From NCBI GenBank assembly GCA_028277725.1, contig JANQFX010000068.1, forward strand, positions 1 through 64,000: a stretch of DNA of 64,000 nucleotides, in the 5' to 3' direction. Shown here in pieces: positions 49,044 through 57,911 of the stretch (position 1 is the stretch's first letter; every line of letters begins with the position of its first letter). The translations under genes and the position numbers were made by a program. The notes under the pieces were generated by a model. The model searched no databases, had not been told where the DNA came from, and saw nothing but the letters and a program-made list of their open reading frames with translations. This DNA comes from Thiohalocapsa sp. GTDB taxonomy: Bacteria; Pseudomonadota; Gammaproteobacteria; Chromatiales; Chromatiaceae.

Positions 49044-50417
49044 ATGCGAGCCTACTCACGCAAAGAGCTCAAGCGCCGCCGCCGCGCCGTCGCCGAGGCG
49101 GTCGGCCCCGAGGGCGTGCTCATCATGCCTGCGGCCCGGGAGGTCATTCGCAATCGCGACGTGCACTACCCCTTCCGGCAGAACAGCGACTTCGCCTGGC
49201 TTACCGGATTCCCGGAGCCCGACGCCGTCGCCGTGATCGCGCCGAGGCACAGGTCGGGCGAATTCACGCTGTTCTGCCGTCCGAAGGACCCGGAGCGGGA
49301 GCTCTGGGACGGACGCCGTCATGGCGTGGAGGGCGCCGTCGAGCAGTTCGGCGCCGACACCGCCTACACGCGGGAGGAGCTCGACGAGCAGCTACCCGTG
49401 CTGCTGGCCGACCGCGAGCGCATCTTCTATCCGCTGGCCCTGGACCCGGAGTTCGACCTATGCGTGCTCAACTGGCTGCAGGCCGTGCGCGCCAAGGCGC
49501 GCTCGGGCGTCACCGCACCGAGCGAGCTGGTCTCCTCCGACGGCATTCTGCACGCGCATCGCCTGATCAAGAGCGCGGCCGAGGCGGATACCATGCGCCG
49601 CGCCGCACGCATCTCCGCGGCGGCCCACCGGCGCCTGATGCGGAGTGCACGTCCCGGCCTCGGAGAACAACAACTCGAGGCCATCTTCCTGAATGCCTGT
49701 GCCGAGCGCGGCGCCCGCCATCAGGCCTACCAACCCATCGTCGGGGGCGGCGCCAACGCCTGCGTCCTGCACTACGTGGACAACGACGACGACCTACGCG
49801 ACGGGGACCTGGTCCTGGTTGATGCGGGCTGCGAGCTCGACGGCTACGCCTCGGACATCACCCGGACCTTTCCGGTCAGTGGTCGCTTCAGCGAGCCCCA
49901 GCGCCAGCTCTACGACCTGGTGCTGAAGGCGCAACAGGCAGCCATCGCCGCGGTCAAACCCGGCAAGCGCTGGGACGCACCGCACAAGGCGGCGCTCAGG
50001 GTGCTGACGCGCGGACTCGTGGACCTCGGTCTCATCGAGGGCGATGCGGCGGACGTGCCGCAGCTCATCAAGGACGAGAAATACAAGCCCTTCTACATGC
50101 ACCGCACCGGGCATTGGCTCGGCATGGATGTGCACGACGTCGGCGCCTATAAACAGGACCGCAAATGGCGGCCGCTGGAGCCCGGCATGGTCTTGACCGT
50201 CGAGCCCGGGCTCTACGTGTCGCCGGACTCCGACGCACCAGAGGCCTACCGAGGCATCGGCATCCGAATCGAGGACGACGTGCTGGTGACCGAGGACGGA
50301 CACGAGGTGCTGTCCCGCGACGTCCCCAAGGATGCCGAAGAGATCGAACGCCTGATGATGCAGGCCCGCCGGCCCGTCGCGGCGAAGACCACTCCGGACA
50401 ACCGAACAGAGACCTGA
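49044..50417 (+). CDS. pepP: Xaa-Pro aminopeptidase
   Basis: PepP removes an N-terminal residue next to proline. The 457 residues have an N-terminal domain containing NSDFAWLTGFPEPDAV and a pita-bread catalytic domain with metal ligands in LVDAGCELDGYASDITRTFP, HRTGHWLGMDVHD, TVEPGLY and GIRIEDDVLV. It starts four bases after ygfB and ends two bases before ubiH, so the four genes form an operon. Confidence 0.96.
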   Translation: MRAYSRKELKRRRRAVAEAVGPEGVLIMPAAREVIRNRDVHYPFRQNSDFAWLTGFPEPDAVAVIAPRHRSGEFTLFCRPKDPERELWDGRRHGVEGAVEQFGADTAYTREELDEQLPVLLADRERIFYPLALDPEFDLCVLNWLQAVRAKARSGVTAPSELVSSDGILHAHRLIKSAAEADTMRRAARISAAAHRRLMRSARPGLGEQQLEAIFLNACAERGARHQAYQPIVGGGANACVLHYVDNDDDLRDGDLVLVDAGCELDGYASDITRTFPVSGRFSEPQRQLYDLVLKAQQAAIAAVKPGKRWDAPHKAALRVLTRGLVDLGLIEGDAADVPQLIKDEKYKPFYMHRTGHWLGMDVHDVGAYKQDRKWRPLEPGMVLTVEPGLYVSPDSDAPEAYRGIGIRIEDDVLVTEDGHEVLSRDVPKDAEEIERLMMQARRPVAAKTTPDNRTET

Positions 50418-50419
50418 GC

Positions 50420-51679
50420 ATGCAGGACTACGACATCGTCATCATCGGCGGCGGCCTGGTCGGCGGCAGCCTGGCCTGCGCCCTGCGCGGCACCGGGCTG
50501 AAGCTGGCCGTCGTCGAGGCCGTCTCGCCCCGACAATCGGGCCACGGCGAGGCCGGCCAGCCGAGCAGCCCGCCGCCGGCACAGTACGACGAGCGCGTCA
50601 TCGCGCTATCGCTGGGCAGCCAGCGGATCTTCGCCGGTATGGGCCTCTGGGATGCCATGGCCGATGCCGCGGAGCCGATCCGCCGCGTGCATGTGTCGGA
50701 CCGTGGCCACTGTGGCTTCGCGCACCTGGACGCGGACGACGAGGGCGTCGAGGCCCTAGGCTACGTCACCGCGGCACGGGCCATCGGCGGCGCCATCGAG
50801 CAGGGCCTGGCCGGCGCGGACGACATCGAGTTGCTTCGTCCGGCCCGGGTCGGCGGGCTGCGCATGGGGCGCGACGAGGCCGAGCTGGAGGTGGCCGTCG
50901 ACGGCCGCTCCCGCCTGCTGCGCACAGCCCTGGTGGTGGCCGCGGACGGCGGCGACTCCGGCATCCGCCGCCGGCTCAAGCTCGGCGTGCGCGAGCGCGC
51001 CTACGGCTATCACGCCATCATCTCCACCGTGGTGCCGGAGCAACCGGCGCCGGGCGTCGCATTCGAGCGCTTCACCGACGCGGGCCCGCTGGCCATGCTG
51101 CCCATGACCCGCGGGCGCTGGTCCGTCGTATGGACGGCGCACGAGCAGGACACCCCGGCCATCCTGGCATTGGACGACGACGCCTTTATCGAGCGCCTGC
51201 AACAACGCTTCGGCAGCCGACTCGGGCGCCTGACCGTGCCGGGACGACGCATCGCCTACCCGCTCAAGCTGGCACTGGCCAAGCGCATCACGGGCGATCG
51301 GCTCGCCCTCGTCGGCAACGCCGCGCACACCTTGCACCCGGTTGCAGGTCAGGGGTTCAACCTGGGCCTGCGCGACGTCGCCGAGCTGGCCGACCTGCTT
51401 GTGGAGGCCCAACGCACCGGCCGCGACCCGGGAGGCCCGGCCGTGCTGCGGGGCTACCGCGAGCGCCGCAGCGGCGATCAGCGCGGCGTCGCGCTGGCGA
51501 CGGACGGCCTCGCGCGGCTGTTCGTGAACCCGTTCCCGCCGGTGCGCGCGGCACGCGACGCGGGCATGCTCGCGCTGGACCTGTGTCCGCCGGCCCGGCA
51601 CGCCCTGGCACGGCGCTTCATGGGCCTGCACGGGCGCCTGCCCCGGCTCGCCCGCGGACTGCCGGCCGCCTACCCCTGA
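50420..51679 (+). CDS. ubiH: 2-octaprenyl-6-methoxyphenol hydroxylase UbiH
   Basis: This FAD monooxygenase acts in aerobic ubiquinone synthesis. The 419 residues show the dinucleotide fold IIGGGLVGGSLACAL, AADGGDSGIRRRL and LVGNAAHTLHPVAGQGFNLGLRDV; the Asn in GNAAHT is the UbiH version of the usual GDAAH. It is followed by a second flavin hydroxylase. Confidence 0.94.
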   Translation: MQDYDIVIIGGGLVGGSLACALRGTGLKLAVVEAVSPRQSGHGEAGQPSSPPPAQYDERVIALSLGSQRIFAGMGLWDAMADAAEPIRRVHVSDRGHCGFAHLDADDEGVEALGYVTAARAIGGAIEQGLAGADDIELLRPARVGGLRMGRDEAELEVAVDGRSRLLRTALVVAADGGDSGIRRRLKLGVRERAYGYHAIISTVVPEQPAPGVAFERFTDAGPLAMLPMTRGRWSVVWTAHEQDTPAILALDDDAFIERLQQRFGSRLGRLTVPGRRIAYPLKLALAKRITGDRLALVGNAAHTLHPVAGQGFNLGLRDVAELADLLVEAQRTGRDPGGPAVLRGYRERRSGDQRGVALATDGLARLFVNPFPPVRAARDAGMLALDLCPPARHALARRFMGLHGRLPRLARGLPAAYP

Positions 51680-51784
51680 TTCCGACCCCGGAGAAGCGCC
51701 CCCGCCAGCGCCGCTTCTCGGCAGAGCGCCGGACGGCCCAACCCACACTCCCCAGCCCCGAAACCCCGCTCTCCATCAGCACGC

Positions 51785-53050
51785 ATGGCACAAGCTCCCG
51801 AACACTTCGACATCATCATCCTCGGCGGCGGCATGGTCGGCGCCGCACTGGCCTGCGCCTGCCGCGACCGGGGCTGGCGCATCGCCCTACTCGACAGCGC
51901 GCCGCCGGCGCGCGACTGGCCGACGGGCGAGGTGGACCTGCGCGTGTCTGCCCTGAGCCGCGCCAGCCAGCGTATGCTCGAGCGCCTGGGCGCCTGGCCG
52001 CGGATGCAGGAGCTCGGCACCAGCGTCTATCGTGACATGCAGGTCTGGGACGCCATCGGCGGCGCCAGCATCCACTTCGACAGCGCCGAGCTCGGCGAGC
52101 CGGACCTCGGGCACATCGTCGAGAACCGCGTCACCCGGCTCGCGCTCTGGGAGCTGCTGGAACAGGCCGATGACGTCAACCTACTGTGCCCGGCCCAGGT
52201 GGAGGTGCTGAGCATCGGCGAGTCCGGCGCACGGGTCGTGCTTGCCGACGGGTCCGAACTGGACGCCCGGCTGGTGGTGGGCGCCGACGGCCGCGACTCC
52301 CTGGTGCGCACCGTGCTCGGCATCGCCACCGGCGGCTGGGATTACGACCAGCGCGCCATCGTCTGCAACGTCGAGCCGGAACACTGGCATCGAGAAACCG
52401 CCTGGCAACGCTTCCTGCCGACCGGACCGCTCGCGTTCCTGCCGCTGGCGGACGGCCGCTGCTCCATCGTCTGGTCGGCCGACGAGGGCCGCGCCGAGGA
52501 ACTGCTGGCACTGGATGACGACGCCTTCCGGGTCGAGCTGGAAGAGGCCTTCCAGCGCCGCCTCGGGGCGATCCGCTCCGTCGGCGCGCGCGCCGCCTTC
52601 CCGCTGGTGCTGCAATACGCCAAGAGCTACGTCCGGCCGCGCGCCGCGCTGGTGGGCGATGCGGCACATGCCATCCACCCCCTCGCTGGTCAGGGCGTCA
52701 ACCTGGGCTTCCTGGACGTCGCGGTCCTCGCGGACGTGCTCACGCACGCCGGCGAGCGCGGCCGCGACATCGGCGGACTCGCCACCCTGCGCCGCTACGA
52801 GCGTGCCCGACGCGGCGAGAACCTGCTGATGCTGGGCGCGATGGACCTCTTCAAGCGCGCCTTCGGTAACCGCATCCCGCCCCTGGTCGCAGCGCGCAAC
52901 CTGGGCCTGCTCGCCGCGGAGCGCATCGGCCCCATCAAGCGCGCCTTCATGCTGCAAGCCCTCGGCCTCGGCGAGGACGCGCCGAGCCTGATGCGCAGCG
53001 GCGGTTGCTCACATGCTGGCGCCAGCACCCACAGCGGCGTCGGAGACTGA
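51785..53050 (+). CDS. ubiI: Ubiquinone biosynthesis FAD hydroxylase, UbiI/VisC type
   Basis: This 421-residue FAD monooxygenase of the UbiH/F/I/COQ6 family has IILGGGMVGAALACAC, VGADGRDSLVRTVL and LVGDAAHAIHPLAGQGVNLGFLDV. By position it is the E. coli UbiI (C5-hydroxylase) equivalent, but in other proteobacteria a similar enzyme (UbiL, UbiM) hydroxylates more than one ring carbon. Together with coq7 at 36698 the window has three ring hydroxylases. The last 30 residues are unconserved. Confidence 0.88.
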   Translation: MAQAPEHFDIIILGGGMVGAALACACRDRGWRIALLDSAPPARDWPTGEVDLRVSALSRASQRMLERLGAWPRMQELGTSVYRDMQVWDAIGGASIHFDSAELGEPDLGHIVENRVTRLALWELLEQADDVNLLCPAQVEVLSIGESGARVVLADGSELDARLVVGADGRDSLVRTVLGIATGGWDYDQRAIVCNVEPEHWHRETAWQRFLPTGPLAFLPLADGRCSIVWSADEGRAEELLALDDDAFRVELEEAFQRRLGAIRSVGARAAFPLVLQYAKSYVRPRAALVGDAAHAIHPLAGQGVNLGFLDVAVLADVLTHAGERGRDIGGLATLRRYERARRGENLLMLGAMDLFKRAFGNRIPPLVAARNLGLLAAERIGPIKRAFMLQALGLGEDAPSLMRSGGCSHAGASTHSGVGD

Positions 53051-53084
53051 TCGGCCGCCATTCGAGGGGGCCGCGGAGGGCGTC

Positions 53085-54344
53085 ATGGCAATCCTGACAC
53101 TGGCCTTCAAGAGCCTGGCCAACCGTCGCGCCACGGCGCTGCTGATCGTACTCTCCATCGCGCTGAGCGTTGCGTTGCTGCTGGGCGTGGAGCGCATACG
53201 CACCGAGACCCGCAACAGCTTCGCCAGCACCATCTCGGGCACAGACCTGATCGTCGGCGCGCGGAGCGGCCCGGTGCAGCTGTTGCTTTATTCGGTCTTC
53301 CGCATCGGCAACGCCACCAACAACATCTCTTGGGAGAGCTACCAGGACTTGGCGGCGCAACCGCGGGTGCAGTGGACGGTGCCGCTGTCCCTGGGCGATT
53401 CCCACCGAGGCTTTCGGGTGCTCGGCACCACCGACGCCTACCTCGACCACTACCGCTACGGGCGGGAGCAGTCATTGCAGCTCGCCGACGGTGCTTGGTT
53501 CGACGACCTCTACGACGCCGTGCTCGGAGCCGAAGTCGCGGAGAGCCTGGGGTATGGGCTGGGGGATCGGATCATCGTCGCCCACGGGGCCGGGGATGTC
53601 GCCTTTGCGCGCCACGACGACAAGCCCTTTCGCGTCTCCGGCATCCTCGCGCGTACCGGTACACCGGTGGACCGCAGCGTGCACGTGAGCCTCGCGGCCA
53701 TCGAGGCCATCCATGTCGGCTGGCGCGGCGGTGCTCCGATCCCGGGCCTCAGCATCGACGCCGACCGGGTGCGCCGCATGGACCTGACGCCGGAGGCGAT
53801 CACGGCCGTGTTGGTGGGGCTGGAATCGCCCATCGCGACCTTCGCCGTGCAGCGCTGGGTCAACGACTACCCGGAGGAACCCCTGCTCGCCGTGCTTCCC
53901 GGCGTGGCATTGGCGGAGCTCTGGTCGCTGGTGGGGGTCGCCGAGGGGGCGCTGCTGGTGGTCTCCGCCTGTGTCGTGCTGGTGGGCCTGGTGGGGATGC
54001 TGACGGCGCTACTCATCGGGCTGAACGAGCGCCGACGGGAGATGGCCATCCTGCGCTCCGTCGGCGCACGCCCGGCACAGGTGCTCGCGCTCATCGTCGG
54101 CGAGGCGGCTCTGCTGACGCTGCTGGGCCTGCTGGTCGGCACCGCGCTACTGTATGCGCTGCTCATCGCCGGCCAGCCGCTGCTGCAGGAACGACTCGGG
54201 CTGTTCATCGGCATCGGTACCCCGAGTCTGCACGAATGGCTGCTGCTGGGCGCGGTGCTGGCGGCCGGCATCGTCGCCGGCACACTGCCGGCACTGAGGG
54301 CCTACCGCATGTCACTCGCCGACGGCCTATCGCTCCGGGTCTAA
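53085..54344 (+). CDS. FtsX/MacB-type ABC transporter permease, orphan
   Basis: This 419-residue permease has a first membrane span at about 17-36, a large periplasmic domain with the MacB-like core (GTDLIVGARSGPVQLLLYSVF onward) and three C-terminal spans (about 285-310, 335-360 and 385-405). LNERRREMAILRSVGARPAQVL is the coupling helix. No ATPase gene adjoins it. GGAGG precedes ATG 53085. It is followed by a DUF3299 lipoprotein, an arrangement seen in exporters linked to metal or envelope stress; the usual ATPase partner must be elsewhere. Confidence 0.85.
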   Translation: MAILTLAFKSLANRRATALLIVLSIALSVALLLGVERIRTETRNSFASTISGTDLIVGARSGPVQLLLYSVFRIGNATNNISWESYQDLAAQPRVQWTVPLSLGDSHRGFRVLGTTDAYLDHYRYGREQSLQLADGAWFDDLYDAVLGAEVAESLGYGLGDRIIVAHGAGDVAFARHDDKPFRVSGILARTGTPVDRSVHVSLAAIEAIHVGWRGGAPIPGLSIDADRVRRMDLTPEAITAVLVGLESPIATFAVQRWVNDYPEEPLLAVLPGVALAELWSLVGVAEGALLVVSACVVLVGLVGMLTALLIGLNERRREMAILRSVGARPAQVLALIVGEAALLTLLGLLVGTALLYALLIAGQPLLQERLGLFIGIGTPSLHEWLLLGAVLAAGIVAGTLPALRAYRMSLADGLSLRV

Positions 54345-54416
54345 GGTCGAACCAGCGCCAGGTCAGGGTCCGGTCGAGCCCCACACCCATGCTCCGGGTC
54401 CTGAGGAACCAGAACC

Positions 54417-55025
54417 ATGCACCGACACCGCCTTGCCATTCTCCTGTTCGTGGCCGAACTGACACTGCTGCTCGCGGGCTGCGGCGGAGAGCCCGAGCAA
54501 GAGACCGCCGGCCGGCCGAGCGATGCCGGGCTCACCTCCGAGGAACTGGCCGCGGACATCGAACTCGGCCGCGCGCTCCAATGGGACGACCTGATCCCCG
54601 CCGATTGGCGCCCCGAGACGCTATTCGAGCAGTACGACATCGACAACATCGACGACGACGATCCGCGCGCCGACGCGTTGTTCGACAAGCTCCAGGAACT
54701 CTGGGCCAAGGCCCCGGTGGTGCAGGAACTCGATGGCCGCGAGGTCCGCCTACCCGGCTTCGTGGTACCGCTGACCATGGATGCGGTGGAGATCCGCGAA
54801 TTCCTGCTCGTGCCCTACTTCGGTGCCTGTATCCATGTGCCACCGCCGCCATCGAACCAGACCGTCTATGTCGTGACCACGGACGGCGCCGCCTACCGAG
54901 GGGAGCTGTTCGATACGGTTTGGGTCGAGGGGACCATGCACATCGAGCGGTTCAGCAACGAACTCGGCGAGGCCGGCTATCGTATCGACGCTACCAATGT
55001 CAGCCCTTACGAGGAAGAGGGCTGA
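54417..55025 (+). CDS. DUF3299 lipoprotein
   Basis: This 202-residue lipoprotein has lipobox LLAGC (Cys22) and a DUF3299 domain whose conserved core is RLPGFVVPLTMDAVEIREFLLVPYFGACIHVPPPPSNQTV, a candidate metal-binding Cys-His region. An acidic linker (DNIDDDDPRAD) precedes it. DUF3299 genes often follow FtsX-type permeases, as here 72 bases upstream, so a joint function is inferred. Confidence 0.87.
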   Translation: MHRHRLAILLFVAELTLLLAGCGGEPEQETAGRPSDAGLTSEELAADIELGRALQWDDLIPADWRPETLFEQYDIDNIDDDDPRADALFDKLQELWAKAPVVQELDGREVRLPGFVVPLTMDAVEIREFLLVPYFGACIHVPPPPSNQTVYVVTTDGAAYRGELFDTVWVEGTMHIERFSNELGEAGYRIDATNVSPYEEEG

Positions 55026-55047
55026 GACCGATCGGCACAACCGGCTC

Positions 55048-55083
55048 CGGTTGGGGCTCAGGTTGGGGCTCCGGTTGGCGCTC
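55048..55083. repeat. Three tandem 12-bp repeats
   Basis: CGGTTGGGGCTC, AGGTTGGGGCTC and CGGTTGGCGCTC lie head to tail between the convergent DUF3299 gene and sufE. This is a possible site of copy-number variation. Confidence 0.6.
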
Positions 55084-55093
55084 GAGTCGAGGC

Positions 55094-55522
55094 TTAGGCG
55101 GCGCGCAGTTCGCGGGCGATCTGATACACGCGCTCGATGAAGTGCTCCATGCCGGCCCGGCGATTGGGGCTCAGGTGCTCGGCGAGCCCGATCTTGCCGA
55201 TGTAGTCCGCCGCATCGGTCTCCAGCACGGCCTCGGGTGTCTGATGCTGGAAAGGCACCAGCAGCAGCGCGACCAGCCCACGCACCAGCGGCGTCTCGGC
55301 ATCGGCGCGGTAGGCAATGACGGGCGACTGGTCCCCGGCCGGTTCGCGGGTCAGCTCGCCCGTGAGCCAGGTGCGGGTGTTGCAGCCCTTCACCAGGGTG
55401 CCGTCGTGGCGCGCTTCGTCGGCTAGGGGTAGGAGTTGCCGACTCAGATCGCCGATGAACTCGTATCTGGCCTCCCAGGTGTCGAGCAGTTCGAAGGCAT
55501 CTAGAACGTCTTGGGTATTCAT
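55094..55522 (-). CDS. sufE: Cysteine desulfurase-activating protein SufE
   Basis: SufE accepts persulfide sulfur from SufS for Fe-S cluster assembly. The 142 residues begin MNTQDVLDAFELLDTWEARYEFIGDL, and the sulfur-accepting Cys47 is in VKGCNTRTWL. No other suf gene is in the window, so it is an isolated sufE. ATG 55522 is preferred to the longer frame to 55579. Confidence 0.9.
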   Translation of the reverse strand: MNTQDVLDAFELLDTWEARYEFIGDLSRQLLPLADEARHDGTLVKGCNTRTWLTGELTREPAGDQSPVIAYRADAETPLVRGLVALLLVPFQHQTPEAVLETDAADYIGKIGLAEHLSPNRRAGMEHFIERVYQIARELRAA

Positions 55523-55715
55523 AAACAGGGTTCGCGTCTCTAAGTCCGCTGCGGGCGATGTCGCATGCGCGCAGTGCACATTGTGCCGCCTTCCGTGTCA
55601 ATGCCGAGGCGGCTCCCTGCGGCCCTTGCCTGGTTGTCAGACTTGTGGGCTGGCCCCAGGCGAGGGCACAGAAGCGGATAGAACGCGGGTCCGCCGCCTG
55701 AAAACACCAAAAATA

Positions 55716-55744
55716 TTGGTAAAAACCGCCATAGGGTTTAGACT
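55716..55744 (+). promoter_or_regulatory. Candidate promoter of the hemerythrin gene
   Basis: TTGGTA (55716-55721) and TAGACT (55739-55744) are 17 bases apart, in an AT-rich patch about 100 bases before ATG 55846. Match to consensus is moderate. The remaining part of 55523-55845 shows nothing else. Confidence 0.4.
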
Positions 55745-55845
55745 TTCTAATAACCCGTCTCGGATCAGGGCGCCGACCGCGACCCGCTCGCCGCGACCTC
55801 ACCGAGACTCACCCCATACCCACTTTGCCGAATCGGAGCCGCCCC

Positions 55846-56424
55846 ATGGCCCTGGTAGACCAAGCGCTCAGCTATGCCCCTGGAATGTCCGCGGCCCGGA
55901 TCCACTCTCCCCAGACCGGCCGTCAGTTTCCCCTGGGCACGCCGAAGCCCACACCGTTCTTCCGCTGGCGCGAGCAATGGTGCGTCGGCATCGAGATCCT
56001 GGACCGCGATCACCGGGCCCTGACCCGTATGATCGACTACATGGCCCAGCGCTTCGGCGCCTGGCACGGGCCACGGAGCGACGACGCCCCGGCGCCCGAT
56101 CGCATGCGCAACCCGTTCTCGGCGCTGCAATTCTGGTTGTGCGCACTGCGTGCGCGTGCCGCGGCCTCCTTCGAGCGGGAAGATGCCCTGATGCGCGCGG
56201 CACACTATCCGGGCACCGCCGAGCACATCCGCGAGCATGCCCTGCTGCTCGCAGAATACACACAGATGACCCGCGACATGGCCGGAAGCGCGCAAGAACG
56301 CCTTGAACGGAGCGATCTGGAGGCGATGAAGCAGTGGTTCATGGGGCACATGCTGGACATGGACCGGCGCCTGGGCGGCTATCTACGGGAGCAGGGCATC
56401 ACCGCCCTCTGCCCCCGCACCTGA
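55846..56424 (+). CDS. Bacteriohemerythrin-like protein lacking one iron ligand
   Basis: This 192-residue protein has a non-conserved N-terminal region (1-35) and a hemerythrin helix bundle. Ligands visible are His56 (GIEILDRDHR), Glu112 (FEREDALM), His127 and His131 (HIREH), His168 and Asp173 (GHMLDMD). The family's second-helix His, expected just before the Phe in the xFxxEE motif, is Ser108. GGAG lies eight bases upstream. It probably senses or binds oxygen, but with an altered iron site. Confidence 0.85.
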   Translation: MALVDQALSYAPGMSAARIHSPQTGRQFPLGTPKPTPFFRWREQWCVGIEILDRDHRALTRMIDYMAQRFGAWHGPRSDDAPAPDRMRNPFSALQFWLCALRARAAASFEREDALMRAAHYPGTAEHIREHALLLAEYTQMTRDMAGSAQERLERSDLEAMKQWFMGHMLDMDRRLGGYLREQGITALCPRT

Positions 56425-56534
56425 CGGCTACGCCCGATTGGATCACCGCGCCGAATGAACGCGGCAGGCCTGTAGGCGCCAGGCCGAACCCGCTGCATGC
56501 CACCCCCCACCCCGGGATGCCGCCGGGCCCGCGC

Positions 56535-57860
56535 TCAGCGCGTTGCCGTGCAGCGCACATGGTCACGGTCCAGCCCCTGTTCGACCAAGCCCCGCTCGTC
56601 CTCGACACCGGACGAGTTCGCGGCGCCGGCCTCAATGGGTTGCGTGTCGGCGTCGACCGCTTCGAGTTCCCCCTCTTCGCGGGGCACCGTCCCGGCGTCC
56701 CGTCCGGCCGCGCCGGCACACACGCGCGCGTAGAGCGACAGCATGCGCTGCGCCATGGCCGGCGCTGACCAGGTCTCCGCGTAGGGTCGGGCACTGCCCC
56801 GCAGGTCCCTCTGCAATGCCGGATCGGATAACAGGCGCACCACCTTGGCCGCGAAGTCCTGCTCGTCGTCCTCGGCGACGAGGCAGCCGACGCCGTCTCG
56901 TAACACCTCGCGGATGCCCATTTCCGCCGTTGCGACCACAGGTGTACCCAGGGCCAAGGACTCCAGCAGCACCAGGCCCTGGGTCTCGGTGTGCGACGCG
57001 AAGACGAAGGCGTCCCCGGCCGCGTAGCAGTCTTCCAGGGAACCGTCGCGGTCCAGGTAGCCGACGAACAACACCTGGCCGGTCAGACCCAGCCGTCGGC
57101 TCATCCCCTCCAGTTGCTTGCGCGCAGGGCCCTCGCCGGCGATGACCAGGAGCACGTCGGGCACCTGTGCGCGCACCAGATCGAGCATGCGCAACAGGAA
57201 GTCGCAGTTCTTCTCGAATGCGAGGCGACCGACGTAGACCAAGGTCGGGCGGTCATCCGGGATGCCATATTTGCGCCGAAACGCGGTCCCGTCGCCCCGG
57301 TGGAACTTGTCCAGATCGATGCCCGTGGGCAGGATCTCCGCGGGTGTACGCACGCCGTAGCGCTCGAGCACATCCAGCATGGCCTGAGAAGGCACCGCCA
57401 GGGCGTCCACGTCGGCGCACTGGGCGGCCGAAAAGCGTCGTGCGGCGTAGCGCATCCAGGCACTGGGCACCAGCGGGATGTACTTATCGAGGTACTGTTC
57501 GAAGAAGGTATGATAGCTGGAGAGCACCGGCACCCCGAGCCGTTTGGCCAGGGCAACGCCGGCGTAATGAGCGATGAAGGGTGTGTGGATGTGCACCAGG
57601 TCGATGCCGGCGGCCGCCAGGGCATCCTGGTGCGCGCGGATGTAGCCCCAGCGAATGATCCGGTCCTCCGGATCGAACGGGAAGTACCGCGACGGCAGCC
57701 GGATCACCTCGAATGGCTCCGGGTCGCCACGGCTGTAGTCCGGCGCAAGCAGCGTCACCCTGTGCCCAAGGCCGACGAACTCCCGTGCGAAGGTCTGAAT
57801 GGACGTCGACACACCGTTGACGCGCGGGAAGTAGACGTCGGAGATCATCAGGACATGCAT
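56535..57860 (-). CDS. GT4-family glycosyltransferase
   Basis: This 441-residue GT-B fold retaining glycosyltransferase starts MHVLMISDVYFPRVNGVSTSIQTFAREF, as in enzymes adding mannose or glucose to diacylglycerol or polysaccharide. LVYVGRLAFEKNCDFLLRML begins the nucleotide-sugar half, and the E-x7-E pair is in SHTETQGLVLLES. The last 45 residues are acidic and unconserved. The sugar and acceptor are not predictable. Confidence 0.9.
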   Translation of the reverse strand: MHVLMISDVYFPRVNGVSTSIQTFAREFVGLGHRVTLLAPDYSRGDPEPFEVIRLPSRYFPFDPEDRIIRWGYIRAHQDALAAAGIDLVHIHTPFIAHYAGVALAKRLGVPVLSSYHTFFEQYLDKYIPLVPSAWMRYAARRFSAAQCADVDALAVPSQAMLDVLERYGVRTPAEILPTGIDLDKFHRGDGTAFRRKYGIPDDRPTLVYVGRLAFEKNCDFLLRMLDLVRAQVPDVLLVIAGEGPARKQLEGMSRRLGLTGQVLFVGYLDRDGSLEDCYAAGDAFVFASHTETQGLVLLESLALGTPVVATAEMGIREVLRDGVGCLVAEDDEQDFAAKVVRLLSDPALQRDLRGSARPYAETWSAPAMAQRMLSLYARVCAGAAGRDAGTVPREEGELEAVDADTQPIEAGAANSSGVEDERGLVEQGLDRDHVRCTATR

Positions 57861-57911
57861 GGTCACCTGTCGCGGCAATGCCGCATCTCACCCTCTGGCG
57901 GAGACTCAAAC

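Noticed and set aside
53330..55426. 698-residue open frame on the plus strand
   Set aside because: It spans the permease, the DUF3299 gene and sufE in the wrong frame and has low-complexity composition.
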